From assembly GCA_015056105.1 (NCBI GenBank), contig SVGX01000006.1, positions 1-45,830 on the forward strand: a stretch of 45,830 nucleotides of DNA. Reading direction: 5' to 3'. How positions within the stretch are numbered: position 1 is the stretch's first letter; each line of letters begins with the position of its first letter. This DNA is from Clostridiales bacterium. GTDB lineage: Bacteria > Bacillota > Clostridia > Christensenellales > CAG-138. The notes beneath the pieces were generated by a model. The model had not been told where the DNA came from, ran no database searches, and saw nothing but the letters and a program-made list of their open reading frames with translations. Both the position numbers and the translations under genes were made by a program. Below, piece after piece: positions 8,584-16,968 of the stretch.

Positions 8584-9236
8584 CGGGCGGCCGATGGCCG
8601 CCCCTACGGTGACAACGCAAACCGAACCAGGCACCTCATTCCTCGTCCGATAACCATCCCATTGTAGGGGCGGCCATTGGCCGCCCGCATTTTTCCACCG
8701 CACCCGCTCGGGCGGCCGATGGCCGCCCCTACGGTGATAACGCAAACCGAACCGGGCACCTCGTTCCTCGTCCGATAACCATCCCATTGTAGGGGCGGCC
8801 ATTGGCCGCCCGCGTTTTTCCACCGCACCCGCTCGGGCGGCCGATGGCCGCCCCCTACGGTGATAATGCAAACCGAACCAGGCACCTCATTCCTCGTCCG
8901 ATAACCATCCCATTGTAGGGGCGGCCATCGGCCGCCCGCGTTTTTCCACCGCACCCGCTCGGGCGGCCGATGGCCGCCCCCTACGGTGATAATGCAAACC
9001 GAACCAGGCACCTCATTCCTCGTCCGATAACCATCCCATTGTAGGGGCGGCCATTGGCCGCCCGCGTTTTTCCGCCGCACCCGGCACGGGCGGCCGATGG
9101 CCGCCCCTACGGTGATAACGCAAACCGAACCGGGCACCTCGTTCCTCGTCCGATAACCATCCCATTGTAGGGGCGGCCATTGGCCGCCCGCGTTTTTCCA
9201 CCGCACCCGGCACGGGCGGCCGATGGCCGCCCCTAC
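8584..9236. repeat. REP/REPIN array 1: eleven REP copies in alternating orientation, five full 125-127 bp units plus one
   Basis: Minus-oriented copies start at 8584, 8709, 8834, 8960, 9087 and 9213; plus-oriented copies start at 8664, 8789, 8915, 9041 and 9167. Each is 24-25 bases and can fold alone (GGGCGGCCATTGGCCGCCC-type hairpin) or pair with its inverted neighbour. Long spacers of about 56 bases (beginning GGTGATAA, ending GATAACCATCCCATTG) alternate with short ones of about 22 bases (TTTTTCCACCGCACCC). The period is 125, 125, 126, 127, 126. The array fills the gap between the RAYT promoter and the terminator of the surface-protein gene. Open frames through it merely reflect a period close to a multiple of three and the absence of stops. 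Confidence 0.97.
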
Positions 9237-9251
9237 GGTGATGGCCGAAGC

Positions 9252-9280
9252 AAAAAAAGAGCCGCCCTTGCGGGCGGCTC
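9252..9280 (-). terminator. Intrinsic terminator of the surface-protein gene
   Basis: Minus strand: GAGCCGCCC, loop GCAA, GGGCGGCTC, then seven T residues. It lies 38 bases after the stop of the sortase-type surface protein and only 16 bases before REP array 1. Confidence 0.93.
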
Positions 9281-9318
9281 CTGTGTGCTGTTGGAAAACC
9301 CAAGAGGGCGTGTGTTAA

Positions 9319-10416
9319 TTACGCACGAACCTTCTTGAGGACGACAGCGGCAACGAGAGCAACAACGATCATGGCGAAGCCAACGACGCTGGTGTTGTCA
9401 CCGGTCTGGGGAGGAACGATGGAAGGATCCACGGTGGAGAGCTCTACAACGTAACCGGAGGGCCATACCTTGGAAACTTCATACTCCATGATGGTGCCGA
9501 AGTACTCAACAAAGTGCTCTTCGCTCATGTACTTAACGCCTTCATAGGTGAAGCCGAGAACTTTGAAGACTTCGTCAAAGATAGCCTTGAGATCTTCGTA
9601 CTCGTCGTCTTCACTGGTGTAAACAACGCCATCCTTTTCGAATGCGAGCTCGTTGTTGACCTGCTTGCTTACATTGTAGGTCTTGTCATTCATGACAACC
9701 TTGATGGGGGTAGCAACGTCAATCTTGGAGGTCTCGTCAGCCTCCTCGGCAGCGCCAACCACGGGGAATACGACGGAACCGTCATCGGTGAAGACCTGGA
9801 AAGCCTCGTCGCCATGAACAACGAGGTAGTCCTCGCCCTTCACTTCCCAACGGAAGTAGTTGTTATCATCCCACTCATTGTATACGCCGAGGGTAGCAAT
9901 GATCTTGGCATCCTTCTTGGTTTCGTCGGTCAGACCATAAACCATGAAGTAGAGCTTGAGGCCCTTTTCGGTGATGGCGCCTTCGCCGAATACGATTTCG
10001 CACTCGTTGTCAACAACCGCCTTAGGCCTGACAGCGCCGTTGTACTCAGTAACTTTCTCATAGAGTTCTACGTTGGAAGCGCTGATGGTGAGCTTGAGCT
10101 GGCCGTTCTTGATCCACTCCTGCATATCTTCGGAGATCTTGGCAGCCTTGGGGAAAGTAACGGTAACAACAGCACCAACCGGGTCGTCTTCAACGACGGG
10201 GTAGGTCTTATCGAGGACAACCATCATCGTATCCTCGTTGGGGTTGAAGAACTTGTCGTTAACAACTTCTTCCTTGATGCCGAGGGCGTCGATGTCGAGT
10301 TTGATGTCTTCCATCTCAGGTACGTCAACCACGATATCCCAGCCAGCGGCCAGAGCGGTGGAAGCGAGAGCGAAGACCATGACGAGGGCGATTGCGAAAG
10401 TCAGGATTTTCTTCAT
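9319..10416 (-). CDS. Secreted surface protein with C-terminal sortase-type anchor (PPQTGD), function unknown
   Basis: 365 residues. An N-terminal signal peptide (MKKILTFAIALVMVFALAST, cleavage likely after ALA) precedes an acidic ectodomain with predicted beta-strand character and no motif I recognise. The C-terminus has PPQTGDN, a hydrophobic stretch (FAMIVVALVAAVVL) and a basic tail KKVRA. This is the architecture of a cell-wall sorting signal, with Pro in place of the Leu of LPXTG; whether a sortase cleaves it is inferred. It has its own consensus promoter and terminator, so it is monocistronic. GAAAGGGA before the ATG is an adequate binding site. It is flanked on both sides by REP arrays. 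Confidence 0.85.
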   Translation of the reverse strand: MKKILTFAIALVMVFALASTALAAGWDIVVDVPEMEDIKLDIDALGIKEEVVNDKFFNPNEDTMMVVLDKTYPVVEDDPVGAVVTVTFPKAAKISEDMQEWIKNGQLKLTISASNVELYEKVTEYNGAVRPKAVVDNECEIVFGEGAITEKGLKLYFMVYGLTDETKKDAKIIATLGVYNEWDDNNYFRWEVKGEDYLVVHGDEAFQVFTDDGSVVFPVVGAAEEADETSKIDVATPIKVVMNDKTYNVSKQVNNELAFEKDGVVYTSEDDEYEDLKAIFDEVFKVLGFTYEGVKYMSEEHFVEYFGTIMEYEVSKVWPSGYVVELSTVDPSIVPPQTGDNTSVVGFAMIVVALVAAVVLKKVRA

Positions 10417-10522
10417 TTTCTGTTTTCCCTTTCAAGTTAAATTTTTTTGCAAGTGAGCCGGGAGCGTTCCCCGGCAGTGATAAGAGTTTGCCTTCTTGGG
10501 TACTTTCCCGTTGCACGAGTTA

Positions 10523-10551
10523 ATATTAGCATGGTTTATTGCGCATGTCAA
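10523..10551 (-). promoter_or_regulatory. Consensus promoter of the surface-protein gene, with a hairpin leader
   Basis: Minus strand TTGACA (10546-10551), 17 bases, TAATAT (10523-10528). Transcription would start about 100 bases before the ATG. The leader contains a GC-rich hairpin (GCCGGG ... CCCGGC, about 10457-10476) that may stabilise the message or influence translation. Confidence 0.85.
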
Positions 10552-10861
10552 CAGTTTTTTGTAATGTTTTTGTAATAATTGCCCTCTTTTTTTGCAGAAG
10601 GCGTAACAGTTGTCCCATTTCCCCCGCCCCGGGGCGTCCCTTTGCCCGCCACGTTGGCAAAAACCGGAAAAAGCCGCTGTTTGTCTTGGTTTTTCGCCCC
10701 TTCGGCACCGCCCCCGCGCAAGGCGGGAAACGCGTTGCGAACTGGTTTATGCTGCCATTATACCGTATTTATTACATTTTTGTAACAATTTATAGAGTTA
10801 AGGAAATATTCTTTTGGAAAATTCAGGCGCAATGTGTGCGCGTGTCTCCGCCGCACCAGCA
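10552..10861. other. Intergenic stretch without a recognisable gene
   Basis: About 310 bases between the surface-protein promoter and REP array 2. It contains AT-rich inverted motifs around TTACA/TGTAA (near 10770) and a GC-rich stretch with CCCGCGCAAGGCGGG, but no plausible coding frame with a binding site, no RNA gene and no convincing promoter. Frames crossing it run into translated REP sequence and are rejected. Confidence 0.6.
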
Positions 10862-11215
10862 CGGGCGGCCATCGGCCGCCCCTACGGTGATAATGCAAAC
10901 CGAAACGGCCACCCCATTCCTCGTCCGACGGTCACCCCATTGTAGGGGCGGCCATTGGCCGCCCGCATTTTTTCGCAGCACCCGCTCGGGCGGCCATCGG
11001 CCGCCCCTACGGTGATAATGCAAACCGAAACAGCCACCCCATTCCTCGTCCGACGGTCACCCCATTGTACGGGCGGCCATTGGCCGCCCGCATTTTTCCC
11101 CCGCACCCGCTCGGGCGGCCAATGGCCGCCCCTACGGTGATAATGCAAACCGAACCGGGCACCTCATTCCTCGTCCGACGGTCACCCCATTGTAGGGGCG
11201 GCCATTGGCCGCCCG
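10862..11215. repeat. REP/REPIN array 2: six REP copies, three inverted pairs
   Basis: Minus-oriented copies at 10862, 10987 and 11112; plus-oriented at 10942, 11067 and 11192; period 125. The copy at 11067 has GTAC instead of GTAG, and the copy at 11112 has a perfect palindromic core (GGGCGGCCAATGGCCGCCC). The long spacers end in GACGGTCACCCCATTG, unlike array 1, and their ends GGTGA and TCACC can pair. The third unit is mosaic. The array sits just after the terminator of the PLP-enzyme gene. Confidence 0.97.
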
Positions 11216-11233
11216 CATTTTTCCGCTCTCCGC

Positions 11234-11264
11234 AAAAAAGCAGGACCGGCGATTCGATCCTGCT
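11234..11264 (-). terminator. Intrinsic terminator of the PLP-enzyme gene
   Basis: Minus strand AGCAGGA ... TCCTGCT with a 12-base loop, followed by TTTTT. It lies 34 bases after the stop codon and 19 bases before REP array 2. Confidence 0.88.
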
Positions 11265-11297
11265 TTTCTTTGATTATGGGCGCTTTTCGGTTACGGC

Positions 11298-12776
11298 TTA
11301 TTTCATCATGTCCGCAAGGACGCCGGTCTTTTCGTTGAAGGCGTTGATGAGCGCATCCATCTCGGCGGCCTGCTCGTGGATGGAAGTCCAGTAGTTTTCA
11401 TCATACCACTGAGCGTTGAGCTCTTCCACGGTCTTGCCCTGCTGCTCGACCCAAGTATAATACTTGAGGTTGTGCACGCGCTTGCGGGCGGCATAGGTGA
11501 GCTCTTCCATGTTGTCGATACGGATGCCGTGGAGATGCTCGCTGTAATCGCGGGCAGCGGTGAGGATGTTGTATTCGCCCTGCTGCTCGTTGAGTTCCTC
11601 GATACGGGAGGTGTACATGGCGGCGGAGTCGGTGCCGACGGTGGCGACGATATCGTTCTCGGTAAGCTCATAATACTTGGCGAACTTGATGCAGCAAAGC
11701 ACGTTGGCGATGCCGGAAATGCCAAGGAGGGAAAGCTGCTCCACGGTCTCCGCGGGAACGCCGACAACTTCCTTAAGATACTTGTGGCCCTCTTCGGTGT
11801 TGAAGAGGCGCAGCAGGTTCTGGGAATCTTCATCATCGATGGCGATGACCATGTCTGTATTCTTCACATTGTGTACCCACGGCACATGCTTGTCGCCGAT
11901 GCCTTCGATGCGGTGGCCGCCGAAGCCGTTGTTCAGGATGGTGGGGCACTGGAGCGCCTCGCCCACGGCAAGCTTCGCATGGGGATACTGTTCCTTAAGA
12001 TAATCGCCTGCGGACATGGTGCCGGCGCTGCCGCTGGTGAAGCAGGCACCCGCAAAGCGGGTCTTATCGGTCTTGAGGGACTCGTAAACATCCGCGATGG
12101 CCTTACCGGTGACCTGATAGTGCCAGAGCACATTGCCCATTTCTTCGAACTGGTTGAAGATGATCACATCCTCACGGGTGCGGCGAAGCTCCCAGGTCTT
12201 GTCAAAGATCTCTTTGACATTGCTTTCGCAGCCGGGGGTGGCGATAACTTCGCCGGCGATCTTGGAAAGCCACTCAAAGCGCTCCTTGCTCATCTCCGCG
12301 GGCAGAATGGCAACGCTTTCGCAGCCAAGGAGCTTGGAATTGTAAGCGCCGCCGCGACAATAGTTGCCGGTGGAGGGCCAGACGGCTTTATGATAGGTGG
12401 GGTCAAACTGACCGGTCACAAGACGCGGCGCAAGGCAGCCGAAGGAAGCGCCTACCTTATGGCAGCCGGTGGGGAACCACTTGCCGCAAAGCACCACGAT
12501 GCGGGCCTTAACGCCTGTAAGGGAAGAGGGCAGCTCAATATAGTTGACATCGCCGTAAGCGCCGCCATCCATGGTGGGCTCGTTGCGCCAGGTGATACGG
12601 AACAGGTTCAGCGGGTTCACATCCCACAGGCCCACATTCTTCAGTTTTTCCTTGATGACTTCCGGGATCTTGTTGGGGTCACGCATCTGTGCAAACGTGG
12701 GGATCACGATGCGGTTTTCTTTTGCACGCGCCACTGCGCGTTCCAGCTGTTGCGGATGAACTGTCAAATCGATCAT
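11298..12776 (-). CDS. Fold-type II PLP-dependent enzyme of the cysteine synthase/threonine dehydratase superfamily, substrate unknown
   Basis: 492 residues, longer than cysteine synthase (about 310). The lysine of TGCHKVGASFG (near residue 107) is the likely Schiff-base lysine; PSTGNYCRGGAYNSK matches the asparagine loop, and TSGSAGTMSAGDYLKEQYP resembles the GTGGTISG phosphate loop. The N-terminal 60 residues and a helical C-terminus (WVEQQGKTVEELNAQWYDEN onward) are extra to the core. I recognise the superfamily but not a specific reaction; elimination or replacement at a three-carbon amino acid is the general chemistry. The binding site is weak (GGGGTG). It is a single-gene unit with its own promoter and terminator. 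Confidence 0.8.
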   Translation of the reverse strand: MIDLTVHPQQLERAVARAKENRIVIPTFAQMRDPNKIPEVIKEKLKNVGLWDVNPLNLFRITWRNEPTMDGGAYGDVNYIELPSSLTGVKARIVVLCGKWFPTGCHKVGASFGCLAPRLVTGQFDPTYHKAVWPSTGNYCRGGAYNSKLLGCESVAILPAEMSKERFEWLSKIAGEVIATPGCESNVKEIFDKTWELRRTREDVIIFNQFEEMGNVLWHYQVTGKAIADVYESLKTDKTRFAGACFTSGSAGTMSAGDYLKEQYPHAKLAVGEALQCPTILNNGFGGHRIEGIGDKHVPWVHNVKNTDMVIAIDDEDSQNLLRLFNTEEGHKYLKEVVGVPAETVEQLSLLGISGIANVLCCIKFAKYYELTENDIVATVGTDSAAMYTSRIEELNEQQGEYNILTAARDYSEHLHGIRIDNMEELTYAARKRVHNLKYYTWVEQQGKTVEELNAQWYDENYWTSIHEQAAEMDALINAFNEKTGVLADMMK

Positions 12777-12840
12777 GTTTCACACCCCGTAATATAATTT
12801 TTGGATTTGTTCCCATATTAATCATAATGGTACTGTGCTT

Positions 12841-12869
12841 AGTGTATGCCTTTCTGTCCCCTTTGTAAA
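12841..12869 (-). promoter_or_regulatory. Putative promoter of the PLP-enzyme gene
   Basis: Minus strand TTTACA (12864-12869), 17 bases, TACACT (12841-12846), giving a leader of about 60 bases. The rest of the 312-bp gap to deoD is AT-rich and holds an inverted TTGCAAAATTTTTTGCGAA-like motif near 12880, but no gene was seen there. Confidence 0.5.
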
Positions 12870-13036
12870 GAGGGTTCGCAAAAAATTTTGCAAAAAACTA
12901 AAAATTTGTTAGGCATTCTTGTTTTTTTTGTGTGATCATTTATGAAAACCAAAGCGCGCATGCCGTTAATCTTTTTAACTTGCCGCAGCGGCAGGCAAGG
13001 GGACCTTCCCACCGTCCTTCCCGGAATCCTGCGGCG

Positions 13037-13070
13037 AAAAAACCGCGCCCCGGGCATGACCGGGGCGCGG
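13037..13070 (-). terminator. Strong intrinsic terminator after deoD, end of the ecf-truA-deoD unit
   Basis: An 11-bp GC stem (CCGCGCCCCGG / CCGGGGCGCGG) with a short loop, followed on the minus strand by TTTTTT, 18 bases after the deoD stop. Confidence 0.95.
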
Positions 13071-13088
13071 CAGGCGTTCGTTCTTCCT

Positions 13089-13796
13089 TTACGCGGTCTC
13101 AAGGGCAAGCTTCATCATTTCGGTGAAGCTCGACTGGCGCTCTTCCGCTGTGGTGGCCTCGTGGGTTACAAGGCTGTCGGAAATGGTGCAGATGCAAAGG
13201 GCATTCTTGCCCGCGCGGGCTGCGTTCATGTAAAGCGCCGCGGATTCCATTTCCACCGCCAGCACGCCCATCTTCTGCCACGCAAGGCCGTTGGGGGTAT
13301 CGCTATAGAACATATCGCTCGAAAGGATGTTGCCCACATGTACCTTGAGGCCCAGCTTGTCCGCCGCATCGGTGGCCTTTTTGAGCAGCTCATAACTGGC
13401 GGTGGGGGCATAGGTGCCGGGCAGATCATACTGGCTGGCAAAAACGGAGCTGTAGCTGGCGCTCATGCCGATGACGATGGAGCGAAGGGGCAGGCTCTCA
13501 TGCAGGGCGCCCGCAGAGCCGATGCGGATGATGTTCTTGACATCATAGAAATTGAACAGCTCATAGGAATAGATGCCCATGGACGGCATGCCCATGCCGC
13601 TGGCCATGACGCTGACGCGCTTGCCGTTGTAATAGCCGGTGTGGCCCTGCACGCCGCGCACGTTGTTCACGAGCACCGCATCCTCAAGGAAGGTCTCCGC
13701 GATGAACTTGGCGCGAAGGGGATCGCCGGGCATCAGGACGGTCTCGGCGAAATCGCCAAGCTTTGCATTGATATGCGGGGTGGGGATGTTGGACAT
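13089..13796 (-). CDS. deoD: Purine nucleoside phosphorylase, DeoD type
   Basis: Splits purine nucleosides with phosphate to base plus ribose-1-phosphate; cytoplasmic hexamer in this family. 235 residues, the normal length. Visible motifs: PTPHINA at the start (His from the neighbouring subunit), [12 protein letters not shown] (phosphate loop), [13 protein letters not shown], and [12 protein letters not shown] followed by [17 protein letters not shown] (the base-binding Asp). The ATG has AAGGAGG 7 bases before it. It is the last gene before the terminator of the ecf unit, 66 bases after rmuC. Together with the nucleoside importer at the left end it makes a salvage route for nucleosides. Confidence 0.96.
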   Translation of the reverse strand: MSNIPTPHINAKLGDFAETVLMPGDPLRAKFIAETFLEDAVLVNNVRGVQGHTGYYNGKRVSVMASGMGMPSMGIYSYELFNFYDVKNIIRIGSAGALHESLPLRSIVIGMSASYSSVFASQYDLPGTYAPTASYELLKKATDAADKLGLKVHVGNILSSDMFYSDTPNGLAWQKMGVLAVEMESAALYMNAARAGKNALCICTISDSLVTHEATTAEERQSSFTEMMKLALETA

Positions 13797-13862
13797 GGTA
13801 TTGCCTCCTTATATGATTGATGTATTGTCGTTTTCTGCCGCACTGGCGGCTTATTCTTTTCT

Positions 13863-15236
13863 TTATTCCCCGTCGGTATAGGCGGGTTCGTCATCTTCCT
13901 GCGCGAAACCGGGCAGCAGTGCCGCCGCCTCCTGCGAAGGCAGGGCCGTCACATCCCGAAGGCTCCTGCGGATGCCGCGGGTGCGTACGCCGATGAGCTT
14001 ATCGAGATCATCGTGGGCACGGGTGAGCTTTTCCTGGGTTTTGACGAGGATGTCGTTGAATTTCTCAAACTCGGTTTTGACCGCGCCGAGTACTTTCCAT
14101 ACTTCGCCGCTGCGCTTCTGAATAGCAACGGTACGAAAGCCCATCTGCAGGCTGTTGAGGAGCGCCGCCATGGTGCTGGGGCCCGCCACGTTGACACGGT
14201 ATTCATGCTGCAGCGTTTCGATCATGCCGAGCTTGACCACCTCCGCATACAGGCCCTCCGTGGGGAGGAACATGACCGCAAACTCCGTTGTTTCCGGCGG
14301 TGCGATGTACTTGTCACGGATATCCTTCGCAAAGCCCTTCACACGGCTCTTGAGTTCCGCCTGCGCCAGCTTGACCGCCTCCGGCTTGCCGGATTCGTAA
14401 GCATCGATAAGGGTGTTGTAAGCATCCATGGGAAATTTGGAGTCGATGGGCAGCAGCACGCTTCCCCCATCCTCCGCCGGGAGTTTGATGGCATATTCCA
14501 CCGGGTTGCGGCTGTTTTTCGCCGTGACCACGTTTTTCAGGTACTGCTCCGGCGCAAGGATCTCCTCCAAAATAGCGCCAAGCTGGATCTCGCCGAGGAT
14601 GCCCCTCGTTTTCACGTTGGAAAGGGTACGGGACAGGTCCCCCACGCCGGCGGCAAGGCTCTGCATTTCGCCAAGCCCCTTATAGACCTGCTCCAGCCGC
14701 TCGTTCACAAGGCGGAAGGATTGGGTCATGCGCTCTTCAAGGGTCTTCTGCAGCTTTTCATCCACGATGCCGCGCATCTCATCCAGCTTTTTGTTGTTGT
14801 CCTGCTGCATGGCACCAAGGCGGTTTTCCACCGTGGTGCGGATGTTTTCAAGCTTCTGCTCGTTGCTGCGCTCAAAGGTGCCGAAGCGGACTTCAAGGGT
14901 CCGCTGCATTTCCTGCACGGTTTTGTTGAGGGTCTCCTGCCGGGCGGAAAGGTTGTGCTCCAGCCCTGCGCCCATGCGCTGCTGGTTCTGCAGCAGCATC
15001 TCCCCCATTCTGCCCACGGTACGGGCGTTTGATTCCGCAATTTCCGTGCGGAGGGCACGCTCGTGGGCTTCACGCTGTTCACGCAGGGCGCCAAGCTCCT
15101 GCCGAAGGGCGGCAAGCTCCTTTTCCTGCGCCGCTTCACGCTCCGTTTCCTTCCCCGAACGGGAAAGGGCAAGGGCTGCAAGCACCGCCGCCGCAAGGGA
15201 TGCGATCAGGCAGGCGATCAAAAGTGCGGTATTCAT
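13863..15236 (-). CDS. rmuC: RmuC-family DNA recombination protein
   Basis: 457 residues. An N-terminal membrane anchor (residues 4-24) leads into a long coiled coil (about 30-190) and then the RmuC nuclease-like domain: NVKTRGILGEIQLGAILEEI, DSKFPMDAYN and TTEFAVMFLPTEGLYAEVV are family hallmarks. RmuC limits inversions at short inverted repeats in E. coli, which is notable in a genome with REP hairpins, though no link is shown. Translation starts 8 bases after the previous stop with no good Shine-Dalgarno sequence, so it probably depends on ribosomes finishing the upstream gene. The last 30 residues are acidic and not conserved. Confidence 0.94.
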   Translation of the reverse strand: MNTALLIACLIASLAAAVLAALALSRSGKETEREAAQEKELAALRQELGALREQREAHERALRTEIAESNARTVGRMGEMLLQNQQRMGAGLEHNLSARQETLNKTVQEMQRTLEVRFGTFERSNEQKLENIRTTVENRLGAMQQDNNKKLDEMRGIVDEKLQKTLEERMTQSFRLVNERLEQVYKGLGEMQSLAAGVGDLSRTLSNVKTRGILGEIQLGAILEEILAPEQYLKNVVTAKNSRNPVEYAIKLPAEDGGSVLLPIDSKFPMDAYNTLIDAYESGKPEAVKLAQAELKSRVKGFAKDIRDKYIAPPETTEFAVMFLPTEGLYAEVVKLGMIETLQHEYRVNVAGPSTMAALLNSLQMGFRTVAIQKRSGEVWKVLGAVKTEFEKFNDILVKTQEKLTRAHDDLDKLIGVRTRGIRRSLRDVTALPSQEAAALLPGFAQEDDEPAYTDGE

Positions 15237-15244
15237 AGGCTGAC

Positions 15245-16210
15245 TCAGCTTTCGTACTTGTTTTTGCGGTAGCCCGTTGCGGGATCCACAATATTGCGGA
15301 AGGGTCTTCCTTCCCGATAACGGGAAATATTATCCGCTGCGATGCGAATGATGCGGTTGAGCGTCTCCGGCAGATGGAAAAAGCCGGACACATGGGGCGT
15401 GATGAGCACGTTTTCCATGCTCCACAGGCGGTGACCTGCCGGCAGGGGTTCGGGATCCGTCACATCCACACCGGCACGGATGCCCCTTTCTTCCACCGCA
15501 TCCGCAAGGGCATCAAGGTCGATGGCGTTGCCCCGACCCACATTGACCACGATGGCGCCATCCTTCAAAAGGGCAATGCGTTCCCTGCTGAGGATATGCT
15601 TCGTTTCCGCCATGCCGGGCAATGCCATGGCAAGGATATCCGCCCGGGGCAGCACGCTGTCAAGGTCGCCGGCCAGGCAAAGCTCGTCGATATAGTCGGG
15701 CTTGTTGGCATCTTTGCGCCGCACGCCGATGGTATAGGCGCCGAGCATCTTCACCTTGCGGGCAAACTCGCCGCCGATATCACCAAGCCCCAGCACCACC
15801 ACCGTTGCCCCTTCAATGGAGGAAACGGTGCCCCGGCTCTGCCAAAGCTGCTGTTTCTGCTGGTCACGGTACTGGTGGAGCCGCTTCATGAGGGCAAGGA
15901 GCACGCCGAGCATATGCTCGCTGATGGCAAGGCCGTAAGCGCCGGTGGCGTTGGCAAGGGCACAGCCCTCGGGCACTGCTTCCGGGTACCCTTCCGTGCC
16001 GGCGCTGTTGAGCTGCACGAGCTTCAGGTTTTTCCCCGCGCGCACAAGGCCGTGGGGCGCATTGCCCACAAGGATGTCAAAATCCGCCATTGCCGCTTCA
16101 TCCACGCCCTTCGCATCGGGCGCAAAGACGAATTCCGCTTCCGAACCTGCGGCTTCCCGCAGCCATGATTTGTGTTCCTCCGTTACCGGGGGTGTCACAA
16201 GAATTTTCAT
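15245..16210 (-). CDS. NAD-dependent D-2-hydroxyacid dehydrogenase
   Basis: 321 residues of the D-isomer specific 2-hydroxyacid dehydrogenase family, which reduces 2-oxo acids to D-hydroxy acids. The Rossmann loop is GLGDIGGEFA (near 143); the catalytic triad can be seen as Arg in VNVGRGNAID, Glu in VTDPEPLPAGH and His in ITPHVSGFF. The substrate cannot be told; glyoxylate/hydroxypyruvate- or phosphoglycerate-like members are equally possible. The ATG at 16210 shares its A with the truA stop (TGATG) and has GGAGG ten bases upstream inside truA; a TTG one codon earlier is unlikely. It takes the place where rplM-rpsI follow truA in many Firmicutes. Confidence 0.9.
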   Translation of the reverse strand: MKILVTPPVTEEHKSWLREAAGSEAEFVFAPDAKGVDEAAMADFDILVGNAPHGLVRAGKNLKLVQLNSAGTEGYPEAVPEGCALANATGAYGLAISEHMLGVLLALMKRLHQYRDQQKQQLWQSRGTVSSIEGATVVVLGLGDIGGEFARKVKMLGAYTIGVRRKDANKPDYIDELCLAGDLDSVLPRADILAMALPGMAETKHILSRERIALLKDGAIVVNVGRGNAIDLDALADAVEERGIRAGVDVTDPEPLPAGHRLWSMENVLITPHVSGFFHLPETLNRIIRIAADNISRYREGRPFRNIVDPATGYRKNKYES

Positions 16211-16968
16211 CAAACGTAATCCTCCGTATCAAAGCCTTCATATTCCACCCTGCGGAGCATAAGCCCGTGGGCGGGCGCTGTGGGCCCCGCATCTTTTCTA
16301 ATGCCGGAAGAAAGGGCTTTTGCCACGGAAGCAACATTCCTTCTCCCCTGTCCCACTTCGATCATGGTACCCACAAGGATCCTGACCATGTTATACATAA
16401 AGCCGCTGCCTGCCACATCGTAGCGAAACAGGCTTCCTGCCTTTGTCCATTCGGAACGGTAGATCGTCCTGACGGTGTTTTCCACCGTGGTACCTGCCGC
16501 CTTGAAGGCGGCAAAGTCATGCTCGCCGGTAAAAAGCGCCGCAGCCTCTTTCATAGCATCAAGATCGAGGGCCGTGTGCACATGCAGCGCCGTGTTTCTC
16601 GTGAAGGCGCTTGCGTGGGGGCTCAGCTGCAGCGAATAGCAATAGTGTTTGCGTTTGACATCAAACCGGGAATGAAAGCCTTCCGCCTCGCCGCTAAAGA
16701 GGATGCGGATATCCGGCGGAAGCCCCACGTTGAGCGCATAACAAAACTTATCCGGGGGGATGCGGCTTTCCGTATCAAAATGGGCCACCTGCGCCAGGGC
16801 ATGCACGCCGCTGTCCGTCCGCCCGGAAGCATGCAGTGTGATCTCCTCGCCGGTGAGCTTTTTGAGTTCCTTTTCAATGCGCTCCTGCACAGCAAGGCCG
16901 TTGGGCTGCGTCTGCCACCCAACGTAACCCGTTCCCTCATACTGTACGATGATGCGGATGCGTTTCAT
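16210..16968 (-). CDS. truA: tRNA pseudouridine synthase A
   Basis: Makes pseudouridine at positions 38-40 of the tRNA anticodon arm. 252 residues from MKRIRIIVQYEGTGYVGWQ. The catalytic aspartate is in ASGRTDSGVHALAQ (near residue 52); GSGFMYNMVRILVGTMIEVG near 200 is the conserved C-terminal motif. An upstream in-frame ATG would place the start 16 codons inside the previous gene; the ATG at 16968 overlaps that gene's stop as ATGA and gives the standard N-terminus. It follows the ecfT-orf133 pair, consistent with the ecf-truA linkage common in Firmicutes. Confidence 0.96.
   Translation of the reverse strand: MKRIRIIVQYEGTGYVGWQTQPNGLAVQERIEKELKKLTGEEITLHASGRTDSGVHALAQVAHFDTESRIPPDKFCYALNVGLPPDIRILFSGEAEGFHSRFDVKRKHYCYSLQLSPHASAFTRNTALHVHTALDLDAMKEAAALFTGEHDFAAFKAAGTTVENTVRTIYRSEWTKAGSLFRYDVAGSGFMYNMVRILVGTMIEVGQGRRNVASVAKALSSGIRKDAGPTAPAHGLMLRRVEYEGFDTEDYV

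Noticed and set aside
8130..9236. Possible CRISPR array
   Set aside because: Repeats alternate in orientation, spacers are conserved rather than unique, and no cas gene is present.
7943..9240. RAYT plus array as an IS200/IS605 insertion sequence
   Set aside because: No TnpB gene, no defined element ends, and the protein's length and flanking REPs fit a REP-associated transposase better.
8604..9303. Long minus-strand frames through REP array 1 encoding about 200 residues with 42-residue repeats
   Set aside because: They are translations of the repeat units, possible because the period is close to a multiple of three and the REP lacks stops; frames break when the period is 125 or 127 and there is no binding site.
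10539..11148. Frames on both strands across 10539-11148
   Set aside because: They run from intergenic sequence into REP array 2, have no ribosome binding site and no family features.
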